Positions 1 to 7,722 are shown, counted from the first letter of the stretch. The stretch: DNA of 50,586 nt from Peribacillus psychrosaccharolyticus ATCC 23296 (GCF_000305495.1 NZ_AJTN02000185.1:1-50586); one strand, 5' to 3'. Made by a program: numbers and translations. The notes: generated by a model not told the origin, from the sequence alone.

Positions 1-2
1 AG

Positions 3-203
3 AATCCTTCCCTAAAAGCAATTTCAGTTGATCCTAAGAAAATACCTTTGGGAACAAAAGTATATGTTGAGGGATATGGCTATGCAGTTGCTGCAGATAA
101 AGGGAGCTCAATTAAAGGAAATAAAATTGATGTCTTTATCTCTTCAAAAGCAAAAGCTATTAAATGGGGAGTTAAAACTGTTAAAATAAGAGTTTATAAA
201 TAA
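3..203 (+). CDS. 3D-domain (YocH/YuiC/RpfB-type) cell-wall protein, C-terminal part
   Basis: Only the last 66 codons are in the window; the gene begins upstream. The visible residues follow the 3D (Asp-Asp-Asp) domain pattern: VDPKKIPLGTKVYVEGYG, then AVAADKGSSIKGNKIDVF, then a tryptophan-glycine pair near the end (KWGVKTVKIRV). The aspartates in AADKG and KIDVF are two of the domain's name-giving acidic residues. In Bacillus this domain forms the C-terminal, lytic-transglycosylase-like part of secreted wall-remodelling proteins such as YocH, YabE and YuiC. The N-terminal modules that would distinguish them (LysM, G5, signal peptide) are outside the window. A terminator follows immediately. 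Confidence 0.8.
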   Translation, partial: NPSLKAISVDPKKIPLGTKVYVEGYGYAVAADKGSSIKGNKIDVFISSKAKAIKWGVKTVKIRVYK

Positions 204-210
204 TTCATTA

Positions 211-240
211 AGGACTCGGAAACCTATCCGAGTCTTTTTC
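211..240 (+). terminator. Intrinsic terminator after the 3D-domain gene
   Basis: An 8-bp stem, GACTCGGA (213-220) with TCCGAGTC (227-234), has a 6-nt loop and is followed by TTTTT. It lies 8 nt after the stop codon. Confidence 0.85.
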
Positions 241-254
241 TCTACTTTAATGAG

Positions 255-283
255 TTTTCCAAATATTTAGATAATGGTATAAT
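255..283 (+). promoter_or_regulatory. Probable promoter of panE
   Basis: A perfect -10 TATAAT lies at 278-283 with an upstream TG at 275-276 (extended -10). The -35 at 255-260 (TTTTCC) is poor, as is common with extended -10 promoters. The start codon is 40 nt downstream. Confidence 0.55.
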
Positions 284-322
284 CATAGTGAACTTCTACC
301 TTATCTAAGGAAAGGGGAAAAT

Positions 323-1234
323 ATGAATATTGTCATTATTGGTGCTGGCGCATTAGGAGTTTATTATGGAGCTAGATGGCAAGAATCCGGACAGCCTGTT
401 CAATTTTTGGTAAGAGAACGTCGAGCCCGGCAAATCGCTGAGGAGGGCTTATATGTAACTAGCCCGCATGGTAATTATCTCTTTCATGAGATTGATTACA
501 CCGAGAATGTTGAAGACATTGAAAACCCAGACTTAATCCTGCTTTCTGTAAAAGGCCATCATCTAGAAGGAACACTTCCTGCTTTAACCTACTTAGTAGA
601 AAAAGGAGCAAAAATCCTCCCCATCTTAAATGGTCTGGAACATATTCATATTCTCCAACAAACGTTTGGCGAAGAAGCTGTTATGGGCGGTTCAGCTTAT
701 ATTATTGCTACTCTCAACGAAAGAGGACATGTTGTTCATTCCAGTACACAACATGACTTAGTATTCGGACCCCTTCATCCCTCCCAGCAAGAGCTATGTG
801 CTCAAATAGAGAATATCTCTGATCAAGCGATTATGGATGCTCACCATTCTACTCAGATACTCCGAAGGATCTGGCAGAAATATATATTCATTAATGCCTT
901 TTCCGGTGTGACTACAGCTGCCAATCTGAACATTGGAACAATCCGTCATTATCCAGAAACCTTCAGCCTGCTGAAAAAGGTGTTGATTGAGATGCAGCAA
1001 TTAGCAGCAGCGTATGATATAGAGATCACGGACAACCAAATAGCCCAAAGCATCCAGCAGCTGCATGACCTTCCCGATGAAGCAACCTCCTCCATGCATC
1101 AGGACAGGAGAAAATTCTTAACGCTTGAAGTTGAGCATCTGCAGGGCGGTGCACTTAGACTCGCTTCAATGGCAGGCATCAAACTGCCAGTCATTGAAAC
1201 CCTATATGGAATCATTAAACCATTTGAAAATTAA
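323..1234 (+). CDS. panE: 2-dehydropantoate 2-reductase (ketopantoate reductase)
   Basis: Cytosolic NADPH-dependent reductase making pantoate for pantothenate/CoA synthesis. The 303-aa length is normal for the ApbA/PanE family. The N-terminus carries the Rossmann motif GAGALG (7-12). The substrate loop LSVKGHHLE (74-82) and ILNGLEH (101-107) match the family. Lys186 in RRIWQKYIFINA is the expected catalytic lysine, and the C-terminal helical domain contains the family's glutamate region (LEVEHLQGGAL). The ATG follows a good ribosome binding site (GGAAAGGGGAAAAT). It is a monocistronic gene facing the nitrate regulatory genes. Bacillaceae often carry several PanE paralogues, so an alternative 2-oxoacid substrate is possible. 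Confidence 0.85.
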   Translation: MNIVIIGAGALGVYYGARWQESGQPVQFLVRERRARQIAEEGLYVTSPHGNYLFHEIDYTENVEDIENPDLILLSVKGHHLEGTLPALTYLVEKGAKILPILNGLEHIHILQQTFGEEAVMGGSAYIIATLNERGHVVHSSTQHDLVFGPLHPSQQELCAQIENISDQAIMDAHHSTQILRRIWQKYIFINAFSGVTTAANLNIGTIRHYPETFSLLKKVLIEMQQLAAAYDIEITDNQIAQSIQQLHDLPDEATSSMHQDRRKFLTLEVEHLQGGALRLASMAGIKLPVIETLYGIIKPFEN

Positions 1235-1238
1235 CTAA

Positions 1239-1270
1239 CCACCACCCGAAAACGGGTGGTGGTGTTTATA
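1239..1270. terminator. Hairpin between convergent genes, probable bidirectional terminator
   Basis: A perfect 10-bp stem, CCACCACCCG (1239-1248) with CGGGTGGTGG (1253-1262), has an AAAA loop. The flanking sequence is T/A rich on both sides but lacks a long uninterrupted T run. It separates panE from the histidine kinase gene that ends at 1277. Confidence 0.65.
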
Positions 1271-1276
1271 TTATAA

Positions 1277-3001
1277 TCAATTCCTCTTAGGTAACTCTAA
1301 TACAATCTTGGTTCCTTTCATAGGCGCAGAATAGATTTCTACCAATCCTCCAGCAGATTTAGCTCTTTCTTCCATGCTAAATATCCCTACACCTGAAGTA
1401 TTTGATTTATGATCAAATCCCTGACCATTGTCTTCTATAAGTACCCGAATATGATCTGCCTCTTCCCGCATGATTACTTTTGCTTTATCGACATACGCAT
1501 ATTTACGGATATTAGTAAGTGCCTCCTGGATAATTCGGTAGATTGTTAGTTCAGCATTACTGTCAAGCCTTGTTAAAAGTCCACATTCAAATTCAACATC
1601 GATTTCATAAAACTCTGCATAGCGCACTAAATATGAGCGGATTGCCGGCAACAAACCAAGGTCGTCTAGTACTGAGGGACGAAGCTCCCAAGATATCTCT
1701 CGCACATCCTTGATTAGGTTAGATGTCTCATCATGCATTTGCTGCAACAGCGGATGGTCAATCTCAGCTTGAACGCGGCTGATCGTAATTAAATGGCTAT
1801 AAAGATTTTGCCCAATTCCATCATGGAGGTTTCTAGACAATACCTTCCTTTCTTCTTCCTGTACATCAATAATCCTGGTCATCATTCGTTGTAATTCTTC
1901 TTCTACTCGCTTTCTTTCGGTAATTTCGTAACGAATGGCTAGGTATTGATAAGGAGTACCCTCCTCATTCATGAACGGAACAATGGTGGTATCTACCCAA
2001 TAAATGGTTCCATCTTTCGCTTTATTTCGAAGTTCACCCTTCCAGACCTGACCATTGGAAATTTTCTTCCATAGGTTCTGAAAAAATGTTTTTGAGTGGT
2101 AGTTTGAATTAATGATTCGATGGTCTTTTCCTAGCAATTCTTGTTTCGAATACTTAGATATCTGACAAAATTGATCATTAACATACGTGATCTTTCCCTT
2201 CGAATTAGTGATGGCCACAATTGATGACTCGTCCAGGGCAAACTTTAAATCACTTAATTCTTTGATCGATGTCTCTAATTCTTCAACGACTCGTTTATGG
2301 TCCGTCACATCCTGCCGAATCGCCAGATATTGATAGGGTTTATCCTTTTCGTTCATGAACGGTACAATGGTTGTATCCACCCAATAGTAACTACCATCTT
2401 TTGCTTTATTCCTTAGTTCTCCACGCCAAACTTTTCCACTACTGATTGTACGCCATAAATCACGCATAAATTCCTGACTATGATACCCTGAATTAATCAT
2501 GCGGTGATCCCTGCCTATTAATTCATTTGCTGTATATTGTGAAATATTGCAAAACTGCTCATTAACATAGAGAATAACACCTTTATGATCAGTAATGGCC
2601 ACAATTGCCGCCTCATCAATCGCATATTTTAAATCAATTAATTCATTTAACGGCTGAGAGAGTTCTTTGTCCATTTTGGACTGATCTCTCACATTATGTA
2701 TGATAAAAAGGAAATATTGCTTATTATCTGAAATGAAGCTATTCACTTTTAAGAACAATGGAAAAGTATACCCTTCCCGATGTTTTCCATAGAACTGCAG
2801 GACATATCCCTCTTCAATTTCATCAAGCTTTATATCAGGAATCAGCTCATGGATATATACACAATATCCAGTTTTATAACCGAAATAGTTAATTGCTTCA
2901 TTATTCATATAGATAACAATGCCTGATTGATTAACCAGAATCGTTTCTTCACTAGAACCAGGCATCATAGGCCTTTTTTTAATGTCATCAAAGTTGTTCA
3001 T
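1277..3001 (-). CDS. Soluble PAS-PAS-PAS histidine kinase of the HisKA_3 (NreB/NarX) type
   Basis: The 574-aa kinase has no membrane segments. Three PAS domains are visible, at about 18-107, 125-237 and 250-362. The second and third are recent duplicates, sharing WVDTTIVPFMNE and PYQYLAIR and ending in D/EITxxKRV. The HisKA_3 dimerisation/phosphorylation domain follows at about 375-445, with phospho-acceptor His393 in RNLHDGIGQ. The HATPase_c domain occupies about 480-574, with N-box EALTNIRKYA and G-box DNGQGF...GVGIFSMEERA. NreB of Staphylococcus holds an oxygen-sensing Fe-S cluster on four clustered cysteines; that cluster is absent here, so the signal is likely a different ligand or a PAS-bound cofactor. 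It is the last gene of a set with an NreA-like GAF protein, an NreC-like regulator and a second kinase. The start is supported by GGAGG 9 nt upstream. Confidence 0.85.
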   Translation of the reverse strand: MNNFDDIKKRPMMPGSSEETILVNQSGIVIYMNNEAINYFGYKTGYCVYIHELIPDIKLDEIEEGYVLQFYGKHREGYTFPLFLKVNSFISDNKQYFLFIIHNVRDQSKMDKELSQPLNELIDLKYAIDEAAIVAITDHKGVILYVNEQFCNISQYTANELIGRDHRMINSGYHSQEFMRDLWRTISSGKVWRGELRNKAKDGSYYWVDTTIVPFMNEKDKPYQYLAIRQDVTDHKRVVEELETSIKELSDLKFALDESSIVAITNSKGKITYVNDQFCQISKYSKQELLGKDHRIINSNYHSKTFFQNLWKKISNGQVWKGELRNKAKDGTIYWVDTTIVPFMNEEGTPYQYLAIRYEITERKRVEEELQRMMTRIIDVQEEERKVLSRNLHDGIGQNLYSHLITISRVQAEIDHPLLQQMHDETSNLIKDVREISWELRPSVLDDLGLLPAIRSYLVRYAEFYEIDVEFECGLLTRLDSNAELTIYRIIQEALTNIRKYAYVDKAKVIMREEADHIRVLIEDNGQGFDHKSNTSGVGIFSMEERAKSAGGLVEIYSAPMKGTKIVLELPKRN

Positions 3002-3016
3002 TTACTGACCTCCTGC

Positions 3017-3493
3017 TTAAAGTGAATGATTGGAATTAAACATTATCTCCAGCTTGTGCACATACTTTGCGATGCTGTTTTGTTCATTCTCAGTAAATAG
3101 ATGACTGCTTCTATTCCCAGCTAATAATGCTCCTTTTGCCGTTCCATTTATTAGTAGAGGAACTGAATAAGCTGAAAGTAACTGTTCTGCCAGCATAATC
3201 GGATGTTCTAAAACCATACTGCTTTTATCATTTGATAGGTCGGATATCATCATAGGCCGGCCGGTCGAAATCACTTTGCCGGCAATCCCCTTTCCATAAC
3301 GGACCGTAATCCTCTTATACTTCTCATTTCTGTTTCCAGATGCATAAGGCCATTTTATATCCGTACCTATGTCATCTTGAATGGCTATGGCTGCAAAATC
3401 ACAGTTTAATTCAGCACGCATCTCGTGACAAACATCTAAAACATCCGAAAACGTGGGTTGATCCATATCTGCGTCACTTCCCCTATATTCCAT
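3017..3493 (-). CDS. nreA: NreA-like GAF-domain protein, probable nitrate receptor
   Basis: A single GAF domain fills this protein of about 158 aa. The run IKWPYASGNRNEKYKRITVRYGKGIAG and the later LLSAYSVPLLINGTAKGALL follow the GAF fold of NreA, which in Staphylococcus carnosus binds nitrate and inhibits the NreB kinase. Position supports the assignment: it sits between an NreC-type regulator and an NreB-type kinase, downstream of a NarK transporter. I place the start at the ATG at 3493, with AAGGGG about 11 nt upstream, overlapping the regulator gene by 11 nt. An in-frame TTG six bases earlier and an ATG at 3466 are alternatives. Nitrate binding itself is inferred from family and context. 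Confidence 0.7.
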   Translation of the reverse strand: MEYRGSDADMDQPTFSDVLDVCHEMRAELNCDFAAIAIQDDIGTDIKWPYASGNRNEKYKRITVRYGKGIAGKVISTGRPMMISDLSNDKSSMVLEHPIMLAEQLLSAYSVPLLINGTAKGALLAGNRSSHLFTENEQNSIAKYVHKLEIMFNSNHSL

Positions 3494-4136
3494 AGCCAAG
3501 CAGCCCCTTTTTTAATGCATACGCGACTAATTCAGGTCTTTTTTTCATTTGGAGTTTTTCCATCACATGTCCTTTGTGGTTTTCTACTGTTTTCACACTA
3601 ATAATGAGCTGCTCGGCGATTTCTTTATTAGAAAAGCCTTTTGCAATTAATGCGAGCACTTCCTTTTCCCGGTCAGACAGCAGACTGTAAGTGTCTACTC
3701 CGCCTTTTTGAATCGTACCCATGTATTCTTCCATCAGCCGCTTGGTTGCAGAAGGATGAAGATAAGCATCACCAGCTGCAACAGAACGAATAGCCGTAAC
3801 CAATTCATGGTGGGGAGCACTCTTTAAAATACAGCCAGATGCACCAGCTTGTATTCCCCTGAATAAGTATTCTTCATCATCATGCATAGTAAGAATTAAA
3901 ATGGTCACCTCCGGCAGCAATTTTTTCAACTCAGAGGTAGCCGACAAACCATCCTTTCCATGCGGCATACTTAAATCCATGACAATTACATCTGGATTTA
4001 ACTCTAATGCTTTTTGTATTCCTTCATTTCCTTCAGATGCTTCCCCCACTACTTCAAGGTCATCATGAGAATTTAACAGCATGGTTAACCCCATTCTGAC
4101 TACTGCATGGTCATCTACTAGAAGTACATTAATCAT
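3483..4136 (-). CDS. nreC: NarL/NreC-family response regulator
   Basis: The 217-aa protein has an N-terminal receiver domain with acidic pocket DDH (8-10) and phospho-acceptor Asp54 in VMDLSMPHGKDG. A C-terminal LuxR-type helix-turn-helix at about 148-210 contains LSDREKEVLALIAKGFSNKEIAEQLIISVKTVENHKG. It is flanked by two HisKA_3 kinases, so either or both may phosphorylate it. By analogy with staphylococcal NreC, which binds GC-rich palindromes and activates nitrate genes, its likely targets are the paired palindromes at 11594-11627. The ribosome binding site AAGGGAGAGGG precedes the ATG. The gene overlaps the downstream GAF gene. Confidence 0.8.
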   Translation of the reverse strand: MINVLLVDDHAVVRMGLTMLLNSHDDLEVVGEASEGNEGIQKALELNPDVIVMDLSMPHGKDGLSATSELKKLLPEVTILILTMHDDEEYLFRGIQAGASGCILKSAPHHELVTAIRSVAAGDAYLHPSATKRLMEEYMGTIQKGGVDTYSLLSDREKEVLALIAKGFSNKEIAEQLIISVKTVENHKGHVMEKLQMKKRPELVAYALKKGLLGYGI

Positions 4137-4166
4137 AATTTACCCTCTCCCTTTTCCCCAATCTCT

Positions 4167-4817
4167 TTATAAGGGCATGTCAATCAGTATACTCGTTCCT
4201 TTTCCTTGTGTGGAAGCAATGTCACATGTCCCTCCCGCTAAAAGCATCCTTTCCTGCATAGCTCCCAATCCTGAGGAAAGATTTTCTTTTAACACTTTCT
4301 TCACATTAAACCCCTGTCCGTGATCTACAATTACCACTTTTATTTCCTCTTCCCTCCAATCAAGCTGGATAGAAGCGGAATCTATATCCGCATATTTAGC
4401 AATATTGATTAATGCTTCTTGGCAAACACGGAAGACAGCAATTTTATTTTGATCAGGCAGGATCTTTTCTTCTCCAATTGATTCAACACTCACTACAATT
4501 CCATAGGTTGACGTATATAATCTTACATAACTCTTTATTGCAGACACTAAACCTAAAGAAAGAGTAGGGGGATGCAGTTCAACTGAAAGCATCTGAATTT
4601 CTTTAATCGTTCTTTCCATTGTTTGCTGCATTTCCTGAAGATAAGCCTTCATTCCTGGTTGTTCAATTCCCATCTCGATATACTGCAGGCCCGTATACAG
4701 GCTATAAAGTGTTTGGCCGACACCTTCATGGAGTTCCAGCGCTATTCGTTTTAATTCTTCATCTTGAGACTGAATAATATATGAACTAATACTTTTTGTA
4801 ACAGGAATTCCTTCCAT
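4167..4817 (-). CDS. Minimal HisKA_3 histidine kinase without a sensor domain
   Basis: This 216-aa protein consists almost only of the kinase core. The H-box IALELHEGVGQTLYSL puts the phospho-acceptor at His30. The HATPase domain at about 125-216 has N-box EALINIAKYA and G-box DHGQGF...GLGAMQERMLLAGG. There is no PAS, GAF or membrane segment, only about 15 residues before the dimerisation helices. It may take its signal from a partner, such as the NreA-like GAF protein or the PAS domain fused to NarK, or may tune phosphorylation of the shared regulator. It is the first gene of the regulatory set, starting 104 nt after the narK stop. Ribosome binding site: AGGAGG, 8 nt from the ATG. Confidence 0.8.
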   Translation of the reverse strand: MEGIPVTKSISSYIIQSQDEELKRIALELHEGVGQTLYSLYTGLQYIEMGIEQPGMKAYLQEMQQTMERTIKEIQMLSVELHPPTLSLGLVSAIKSYVRLYTSTYGIVVSVESIGEEKILPDQNKIAVFRVCQEALINIAKYADIDSASIQLDWREEEIKVVIVDHGQGFNVKKVLKENLSSGLGAMQERMLLAGGTCDIASTQGKGTSILIDMPL

Positions 4818-4856
4818 GGTGGTGCCTCCTATTAGTTTGCAGTTTGTTTAATACAG

Positions 4857-4898
4857 AAAAAAGGTGACAGCGCCAAAGAAACCTTCAGCCCCATCACA
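4857..4898 (-). terminator. Intrinsic terminator after narK
   Basis: On the minus strand a 15-bp imperfect stem (positions 4897-4883 with 4878-4864; one mismatch, several G-U pairs) is followed, after one C, by six T's. It separates the nitrate reductase/narK transcript from the regulatory genes, leaving about 40 bp for a separate promoter or allowing partial read-through. Confidence 0.7.
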
Positions 4899-4921
4899 CT
4901 CTTTTTCTTAAGTCGTCATAT

Positions 4922-6418
4922 TTATTTTTTGTAATCCGTTATATCACTAAGTAGACCGGCATACTGCTTAACTTCACCTGCATCGTCTTTTATCGCACTG
5001 ATCGTAAGCCATTCTAAATAGTTTTGTCCGTCCTTACGACGATTCCAAATTTCTCCTTGCCAATACCCTTTTTCTTTAATCGTTTTCCACATCTCTGTAT
5101 AAAATTCCGGCGACTGCTTGCCAGATTGCATCATACTAGGATTCTGACCGATAACCTCTTGCTCACTGTAGCCTGTAAGCTTGGTGAATGCTGGGTTTGT
5201 CATTATAATTTTACCACTTTTATCTGTGACTAGCAGCCCTTCACCTGTTGCATTGACCACTTCCTTTGTCAACGCAAGTCTTTCTTGGAAGTGCATCCAA
5301 ATGACAAGCACTAAGCTGGCAAGCGCCACTTCTGATAATGCCATAAAGCCTATAGCATAATGTCCTGTTAAACTGAATAAGAAGGCTAGGATAAGCGGCG
5401 GAAAGAAACCGCCCAGACCACCCATAGCTGATACAATCCCGTTTGCAATACCAGCTTGCTTTTGAAAATAACCCGGTACTAATTTAAAAATGACTCCATT
5501 TCCCATCCCTGAACAAAAGGCAATTCCGATACATCCAACTGAATACCACATGATAGTCGGTGAGAAGGATAAAAGAACTCCGAATAAGCTAAATCCTGTA
5601 AATACATAGATTAACAGAATAAGTGGTTGAATTCGATCAGCCAGCCAGCCTCCAATTGGACGCATAACGGTTGCCACAGCAATGAATCCAGCTGTTCGTA
5701 ATCCCGCATCAACCTTTTCCAGTTCGAAATTCATCACTAAAAAGTTGGGAAGATATACAGTGAAAGCAACAAAGGAACCGAAGGTAATAAAATAGAAAAG
5801 ACTCAAAAGCCATAACTTTTCATTTTTATAGACACTTTTTATCTGAACAATTAGTGGTGTCTTGACCTTCACTTCGTGCTTATCACCAAGGAAAAAGTTA
5901 AGAATAACGAAAACTCCAAGTAGAATCATATAAAGCTGAACGGTAGCACTCCAGCCTATTTTAGTTGCTACGACCGGTGCGGCAAACGTACTAATTGCAG
6001 TACCGATATTACCTGCGCCATAGATTCCATTTACAAAGCCATGCTTTTCTTTCGGATAATATTTAGGAACTGAGGTAACACCCACGGAGAATACCGCTCC
6101 TCCAAGTCCTAAGAACAACCCTCCAATTAATAAATCAATAAATGAATCTGCCACACTTATATAATATATAGGGAAGAATAATAGCACAAAACTAATCAAG
6201 AAAATGATACGCGCCCCAATCTGATTTGCATAGTAACCAAGCGGAACACGCAAAATGGAACCAAGAACAACAGGGATGGCGGTTACCCAAGCAAGCTGCT
6301 CTGGAGGGATCGCTATGTCCTCTTTAATAAATGGAAGTAAGGATGAAAGCAGCACCCAAATCATAAACCCTACAACCAAATTCATTGTTTGCAGCGGCAG
6401 TTGAATTTTCTTAATCAT
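4922..6418 (-). CDS. narK: NarK/NasA-family nitrate/nitrite transporter with a C-terminal PAS domain
   Basis: A 498-aa fusion. Residues 1 to about 380 form a 12-helix MFS transporter with both nitrate-signature regions: GIYGAGNIGTAIS and GMGNGVIFKLVPGYFQKQAG followed by IANGIVSAMGGLGGF. From about residue 385 to the end is a PAS domain (VVNATGEGLLVTDKSGKIIM, FTKLTGYSEQEVIGQNP, WQGEIWNRRKDG, and terminal LLSDITDYKK) similar in style to the PAS domains of the neighbouring kinase. NarK proteins are normally about 390-430 aa without PAS. The tail would be cytosolic. I chose the ATG at 6418 (AAAGGAAAG 8 nt upstream) over a TTG nine bases earlier. It overlaps the preceding gene by 8 nt. The role is nitrate uptake or nitrate/nitrite exchange for the cytosolic reductase encoded upstream. 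Confidence 0.88.
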   Translation of the reverse strand: MIKKIQLPLQTMNLVVGFMIWVLLSSLLPFIKEDIAIPPEQLAWVTAIPVVLGSILRVPLGYYANQIGARIIFLISFVLLFFPIYYISVADSFIDLLIGGLFLGLGGAVFSVGVTSVPKYYPKEKHGFVNGIYGAGNIGTAISTFAAPVVATKIGWSATVQLYMILLGVFVILNFFLGDKHEVKVKTPLIVQIKSVYKNEKLWLLSLFYFITFGSFVAFTVYLPNFLVMNFELEKVDAGLRTAGFIAVATVMRPIGGWLADRIQPLILLIYVFTGFSLFGVLLSFSPTIMWYSVGCIGIAFCSGMGNGVIFKLVPGYFQKQAGIANGIVSAMGGLGGFFPPLILAFLFSLTGHYAIGFMALSEVALASLVLVIWMHFQERLALTKEVVNATGEGLLVTDKSGKIIMTNPAFTKLTGYSEQEVIGQNPSMMQSGKQSPEFYTEMWKTIKEKGYWQGEIWNRRKDGQNYLEWLTISAIKDDAGEVKQYAGLLSDITDYKK

Positions 6419-6695
6419 GATTAACACTTTCCTTTCGGATTAGGTAAAATAATTGTCCTTCCGCATCAAACGCTGACCATTGACGATCAGTTAGAAGCGT
6501 CTCGCTTGAAGCAGGTATGGCAAAAAAATTGAAATGGTCAAAGTAAATTCGGATGTGTGTATGTTCTGGACACCATTCAATTTTTTCTATTGTTTTTTTG
6601 ACAAATTGAGCTTGCTCTCCCTCACTTGACTGAATAGCCACGGAAACTGGCACCGAAACAAATTGCTGAATGGTTTGGATATCAATGGCTGCCAC
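6411..6695 (-). CDS. Small uncharacterised protein of the nitrate operon
   Basis: I do not recognise this protein. I place the start at the GTG at 6695 (AAAGGATG 8-10 nt upstream), giving 94 aa and a 14-nt overlap with the gene before it. A start at 6788 would give 125 aa but would overlap that gene by 107 nt. The protein is soluble, with alternating hydrophobic segments (SVPVSVAIQS, HIRIYFDHFNFFAIPAS, GQLFYLIRK) suggesting a small beta-rich fold. It lies between the Rieske-side small genes and narK, overlapping narK by 8 nt, so it is translated with them. It could be a maturation or assembly factor; that is inference from position only. Confidence 0.55.
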   Translation of the reverse strand: MAAIDIQTIQQFVSVPVSVAIQSSEGEQAQFVKKTIEKIEWCPEHTHIRIYFDHFNFFAIPASSETLLTDRQWSAFDAEGQLFYLIRKESVNHD

Positions 6696-6990
6696 AAGTT
6701 CCACATCCTTTTGCCGGATAGATATGAAGCTGATAACCTTGAAGGTATTCCCAAAACTGTGCCGTTCCTTTTGTATCAAGGTAAGCAAAGGTTTCTTCTT
6801 CAGATGTCCAGCTGCTCATACCCTTTACTTCGGCAATGACGATATCTGAACCATCCTCATTTTTTTCCTCGAGATACCAATTCAGTTGTTTCCCTTCGAA
6901 GAGTTCCTGAAGCAAGCAATTAATCTCACTTTGAAAATGACCGGCACTCTTTCTGATAAAACAGAAATCAAGATAGGTTTCATTATTCAT
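6682..6990 (-). CDS. Small uncharacterised protein ending in CGTCG
   Basis: I do not recognise this 102-aa protein. It is acidic and soluble (LNWYLEEKNEDGSDIVIAEV) and ends in AKGCGTCGSH, a C-terminal CxxC pair that could bind metal or be redox active. Its ATG overlaps the preceding stop by one base (TAATG), which implies coupled translation. The downstream gene also overlaps it. The conserved-looking C-terminal cysteines in an operon of Fe-S and molybdenum proteins suggest a role in cofactor delivery, assembly or electron transfer. No catalytic motif supports a firmer statement. Confidence 0.6.
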   Translation of the reverse strand: MNNETYLDFCFIRKSAGHFQSEINCLLQELFEGKQLNWYLEEKNEDGSDIVIAEVKGMSSWTSEEETFAYLDTKGTAQFWEYLQGYQLHIYPAKGCGTCGSH

Positions 6991-7196
6991 TATCCTCTAT
7001 CTGCTCCCTTCAGCTTCTTTACGTCATATTTATACAAAAATAAGGCTGCAGGAAAAATCACGAGATTTAAAGCACAATAGATTAAAGCGTTTTTATAATT
7101 TTCATAGAAATATTGATGGACCATTTTTTGTGTAAATATAATATTTAAGAATAAAACCATACACATTAAAATAAATCTCATATTTTTAGCCTTCAT
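6990..7196 (-). CDS. Small two-helix membrane protein of the nitrate operon
   Basis: This 68-aa protein has two hydrophobic segments, FILMCMVLFLNIIF (about 8-21) and ALIYCALNLVIFPAALFLY (about 37-55), joined by a short polar turn, with a basic C-terminus. I recognise no family. It starts 11 nt inside the Rieske gene (AAGG 9 nt before the ATG) and its stop overlaps the next start, so it is tightly co-translated. A membrane anchor or assembly partner for the exported Rieske protein or the cytochrome b-like subunit is plausible from position alone. Confidence 0.65.
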   Translation of the reverse strand: MKAKNMRFILMCMVLFLNIIFTQKMVHQYFYENYKNALIYCALNLVIFPAALFLYKYDVKKLKGADRG

Positions 7197-7707
7197 AGCG
7201 CTTTACCTTAACCGCATAGACGGCTCCCTTCTCCACTTTCACGATTATTTCTGGAAGTGGACGCCTTGGTGGTCCTGCTGTAGGTTCTCCTGTTTTTACG
7301 TCAAACTTCCCGTGATGACAGGGACAAATTATTTCACCCTCAGCTTTGACCCAATAAACTGGGCACCGAAGATGTGTGCAGGCATTCTGGTAGGCTACGA
7401 ATTTATTCTCACCCAGCCTAATTAACAGCGCACTATCATGCTCTCCAGGGAAAGCGAACTCTACGGAATCACCAATAGGAATGGCAGCTATATCCGTTAT
7501 TTTCTGATGCGGATATTCCTTTTCGCCGAGACCCATAAGTTCCTTTGCAGCAAGTGCGCCCCAAGGAAGAGAAGATACAGCGAATACGCCTGCCGCACCC
7601 GCCAATGTTTTCATGAACCCGCGCCGATCTAGTTTCCTTTCATTATTACGATTAATGTTGTGTGTATAATTGTCTTCTTCAAAGGGGAACCTGTTGTTCT
7701 TTTCCAT
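7186..7707 (-). CDS. Tat-exported Rieske [2Fe-2S] protein
   Basis: The 173-aa protein begins with a long polar region, then a twin-arginine signal/anchor: DRRGFMK at 27-33 followed by a hydrophobic stretch (LAGAAGVFAVSSLPWGALAA). The Rieske domain is complete. Ligands Cys110 and His112 lie in NACTHLRCP, and Cys128 and His131 in CPCHHGKF, with Cys115 and Cys130 able to form the usual stabilising disulfide. This is the arrangement of QcrA-type, not dioxygenase-type, Rieske clusters. It should sit on the outer face of the membrane. Its neighbours, a molybdopterin reductase and a ferredoxin, carry no export signal, so electrons or assembly must link two sides of the membrane. Ribosome binding site AGGAGGG supports the start. 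Confidence 0.85.
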   Translation of the reverse strand: MEKNNRFPFEEDNYTHNINRNNERKLDRRGFMKTLAGAAGVFAVSSLPWGALAAKELMGLGEKEYPHQKITDIAAIPIGDSVEFAFPGEHDSALLIRLGENKFVAYQNACTHLRCPVYWVKAEGEIICPCHHGKFDVKTGEPTAGPPRRPLPEIIVKVEKGAVYAVKVKRYEG

Positions 7708-7722
7708 TGTAACTGCTCCCTC

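Noticed and set aside
6696-6788. N-terminal extension of the small gene at 6411-6695
   Set aside because: It would overlap the upstream gene by 107 nt, and a well-placed ribosome binding site supports the GTG at 6695.
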